A stretch of 6,089 nt of DNA from Alphaproteobacteria bacterium (GTDB lineage: Bacteria; Pseudomonadota; Alphaproteobacteria; Rhodobacterales; Rhodobacteraceae): the NCBI GenBank assembly GCA_003695135.1, contig RFIR01000533.1, positions 1 to 6,089 of the forward strand, written 5' to 3'. How positions within the stretch are numbered: position 1 is the stretch's first letter; every line of letters begins with the position of its first letter. Shown in pieces: positions 5,713-6,089 of the stretch. Made by a program: the position numbers and the translations under genes. A model generated the notes under the pieces. It did no database searches. It was not told the origin of the DNA and saw nothing but the letters and a program-made list of their open reading frames with translations.

Positions 5713-6089
5713 TTACTTCCTATGGCGGCGCTGCGCGTCGCTTCCGGGAAGGCTGGCAGTGAGGATCTTGTAGCCCCCGGGCCGGCCTTCGGCCTCCAGC
5801 CGGGCAAAGCAGCGCTCCAGCACGCGTTCATATGGTAAATGCCGATTGGCGACGAAATGCGCCGTTCCCTTGCGGTCCAGCAGCCGCGAAGCCGCCTCGA
5901 TGAAGCGCGTGCCAAGCTCCGGCTCGGCGCGGCGCCCGGCATGAAAGGGCGGATTGGACACAACCGCGTCGAAGGGCCCCGCCTCGCGCCCCAGCCGGGT
6001 CACGTCGGCCCATTCGAGGCGCGCGCGCGGATCGGTGACATTGCGCCGCGCCGCCTCGAGCGCGGCGTGATCGGCCTCCAACAGCGTCA
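5713..6089 (-). CDS. RsmC/RlmG-type rRNA guanine-N2 methyltransferase, C-terminal part (N-terminus beyond window)
   Basis: The visible 125 or so codons are the C-terminal catalytic half of a class I SAM-dependent methyltransferase. The acidic end of motif II is seen in LEADHAALEAARRNV (about 6036-6081), where an aspartate or glutamate binds the SAM ribose. The catalytic motif IV follows as FDAVVSNPPFHAG (near 5935-5970). NPPFH is typical of enzymes that methylate the exocyclic N2 of guanine in rRNA, namely RsmC (16S G1207) and RlmG (23S). The following helix and strand, HFVANRHLPYERVL, also match that family closely. The gene ends with TAA at 5713 and the reading frame is open to the right edge, so the SAM-binding motif I and the N-terminal domain lie outside. 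The TTG at 6081 is internal, not a start. RsmC and RlmG cannot be separated from this half. It is upstream of the nuclease-like gene on the same strand with a 65-base gap, so read-through is possible. Confidence 0.9.
   Translation of the reverse strand, partial: TLLEADHAALEAARRNVTDPRARLEWADVTRLGREAGPFDAVVSNPPFHAGRRAEPELGTRFIEAASRLLDRKGTAHFVANRHLPYERVLERCFARLEAEGRPGGYKILTASLPGSDAQRRHRK

Noticed and set aside
1..6089. Defence island, mobile element, CRISPR or other new multi-gene system
   Set aside because: All long frames with coding character belong to well-known housekeeping or metabolic families. No direct-repeat arrays, terminal inverted repeats with transposase, integrase, or composition shift were seen.

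Overview
The window looks like ordinary core chromosome from a GC-rich alphaproteobacterium, most likely of the Rhodobacterales/Paracoccaceae type. I infer this from the strong G/C bias at third codon positions, from the gene content (a LON-domain protein overlapping a Trm112-family protein and facing a UbiH-type flavoprotein) and from protein style. No single sequence match was computed, so the taxonomic placement is an inference. I see no mobile element, CRISPR array, tRNA, rRNA or phage-like gene.

Layout from left to right. (1) A plus-strand pair, 6-865: a stand-alone LON substrate-binding-domain protein whose stop overlaps the start of a small Trm112-family protein (ATGA overlap). (2) A minus-strand pair, read from 2986 down to 906: a short-chain dehydrogenase/reductase (SDR) followed after 56 bp by a UbiH/UbiF/COQ6-type FAD monooxygenase, probably for ubiquinone ring hydroxylation. 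The monooxygenase converges on the Trm112 gene with a 40 bp gap. (3) A divergent 130 bp intergenic region, with a strong Shine-Dalgarno on each side and a spaced perfect inverted repeat. It leads to (4) a plus-strand acyl-CoA synthetase/AMP-ligase, 3117-4781. (5) A 164 bp convergent spacer, then a minus-strand exported staphylococcal-nuclease-like protein with a C-terminal CPIKGNIN ('sunset'-type) module, 4946-5647. (6) The C-terminal part of a minus-strand RsmC/RlmG-type rRNA guanine-N2 methyltransferase, which runs off the right edge.

The genes touch quinone biosynthesis (UbiH-like), acyl-CoA activation (ligase, perhaps with the SDR), proteostasis and translation-associated functions (LON domain, Trm112, RsmC-like), and an envelope nuclease-like protein. 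They do not form one obvious pathway. I found no convincing new multi-gene system.

The most notable observation is the SDR. Its cofactor-binding fold and its Asn and Ser active-site positions are intact, but the YxxxK pair is replaced by Phe and Cys. This predicts either loss of normal dehydrogenase chemistry or a changed role. Secondary points are the spaced inverted repeat in the divergent promoter region, a (GC)8 tract within the nuclease gene, the loss of the zinc cysteines in the Trm112 protein, and the six-cysteine architecture of the exported nuclease.
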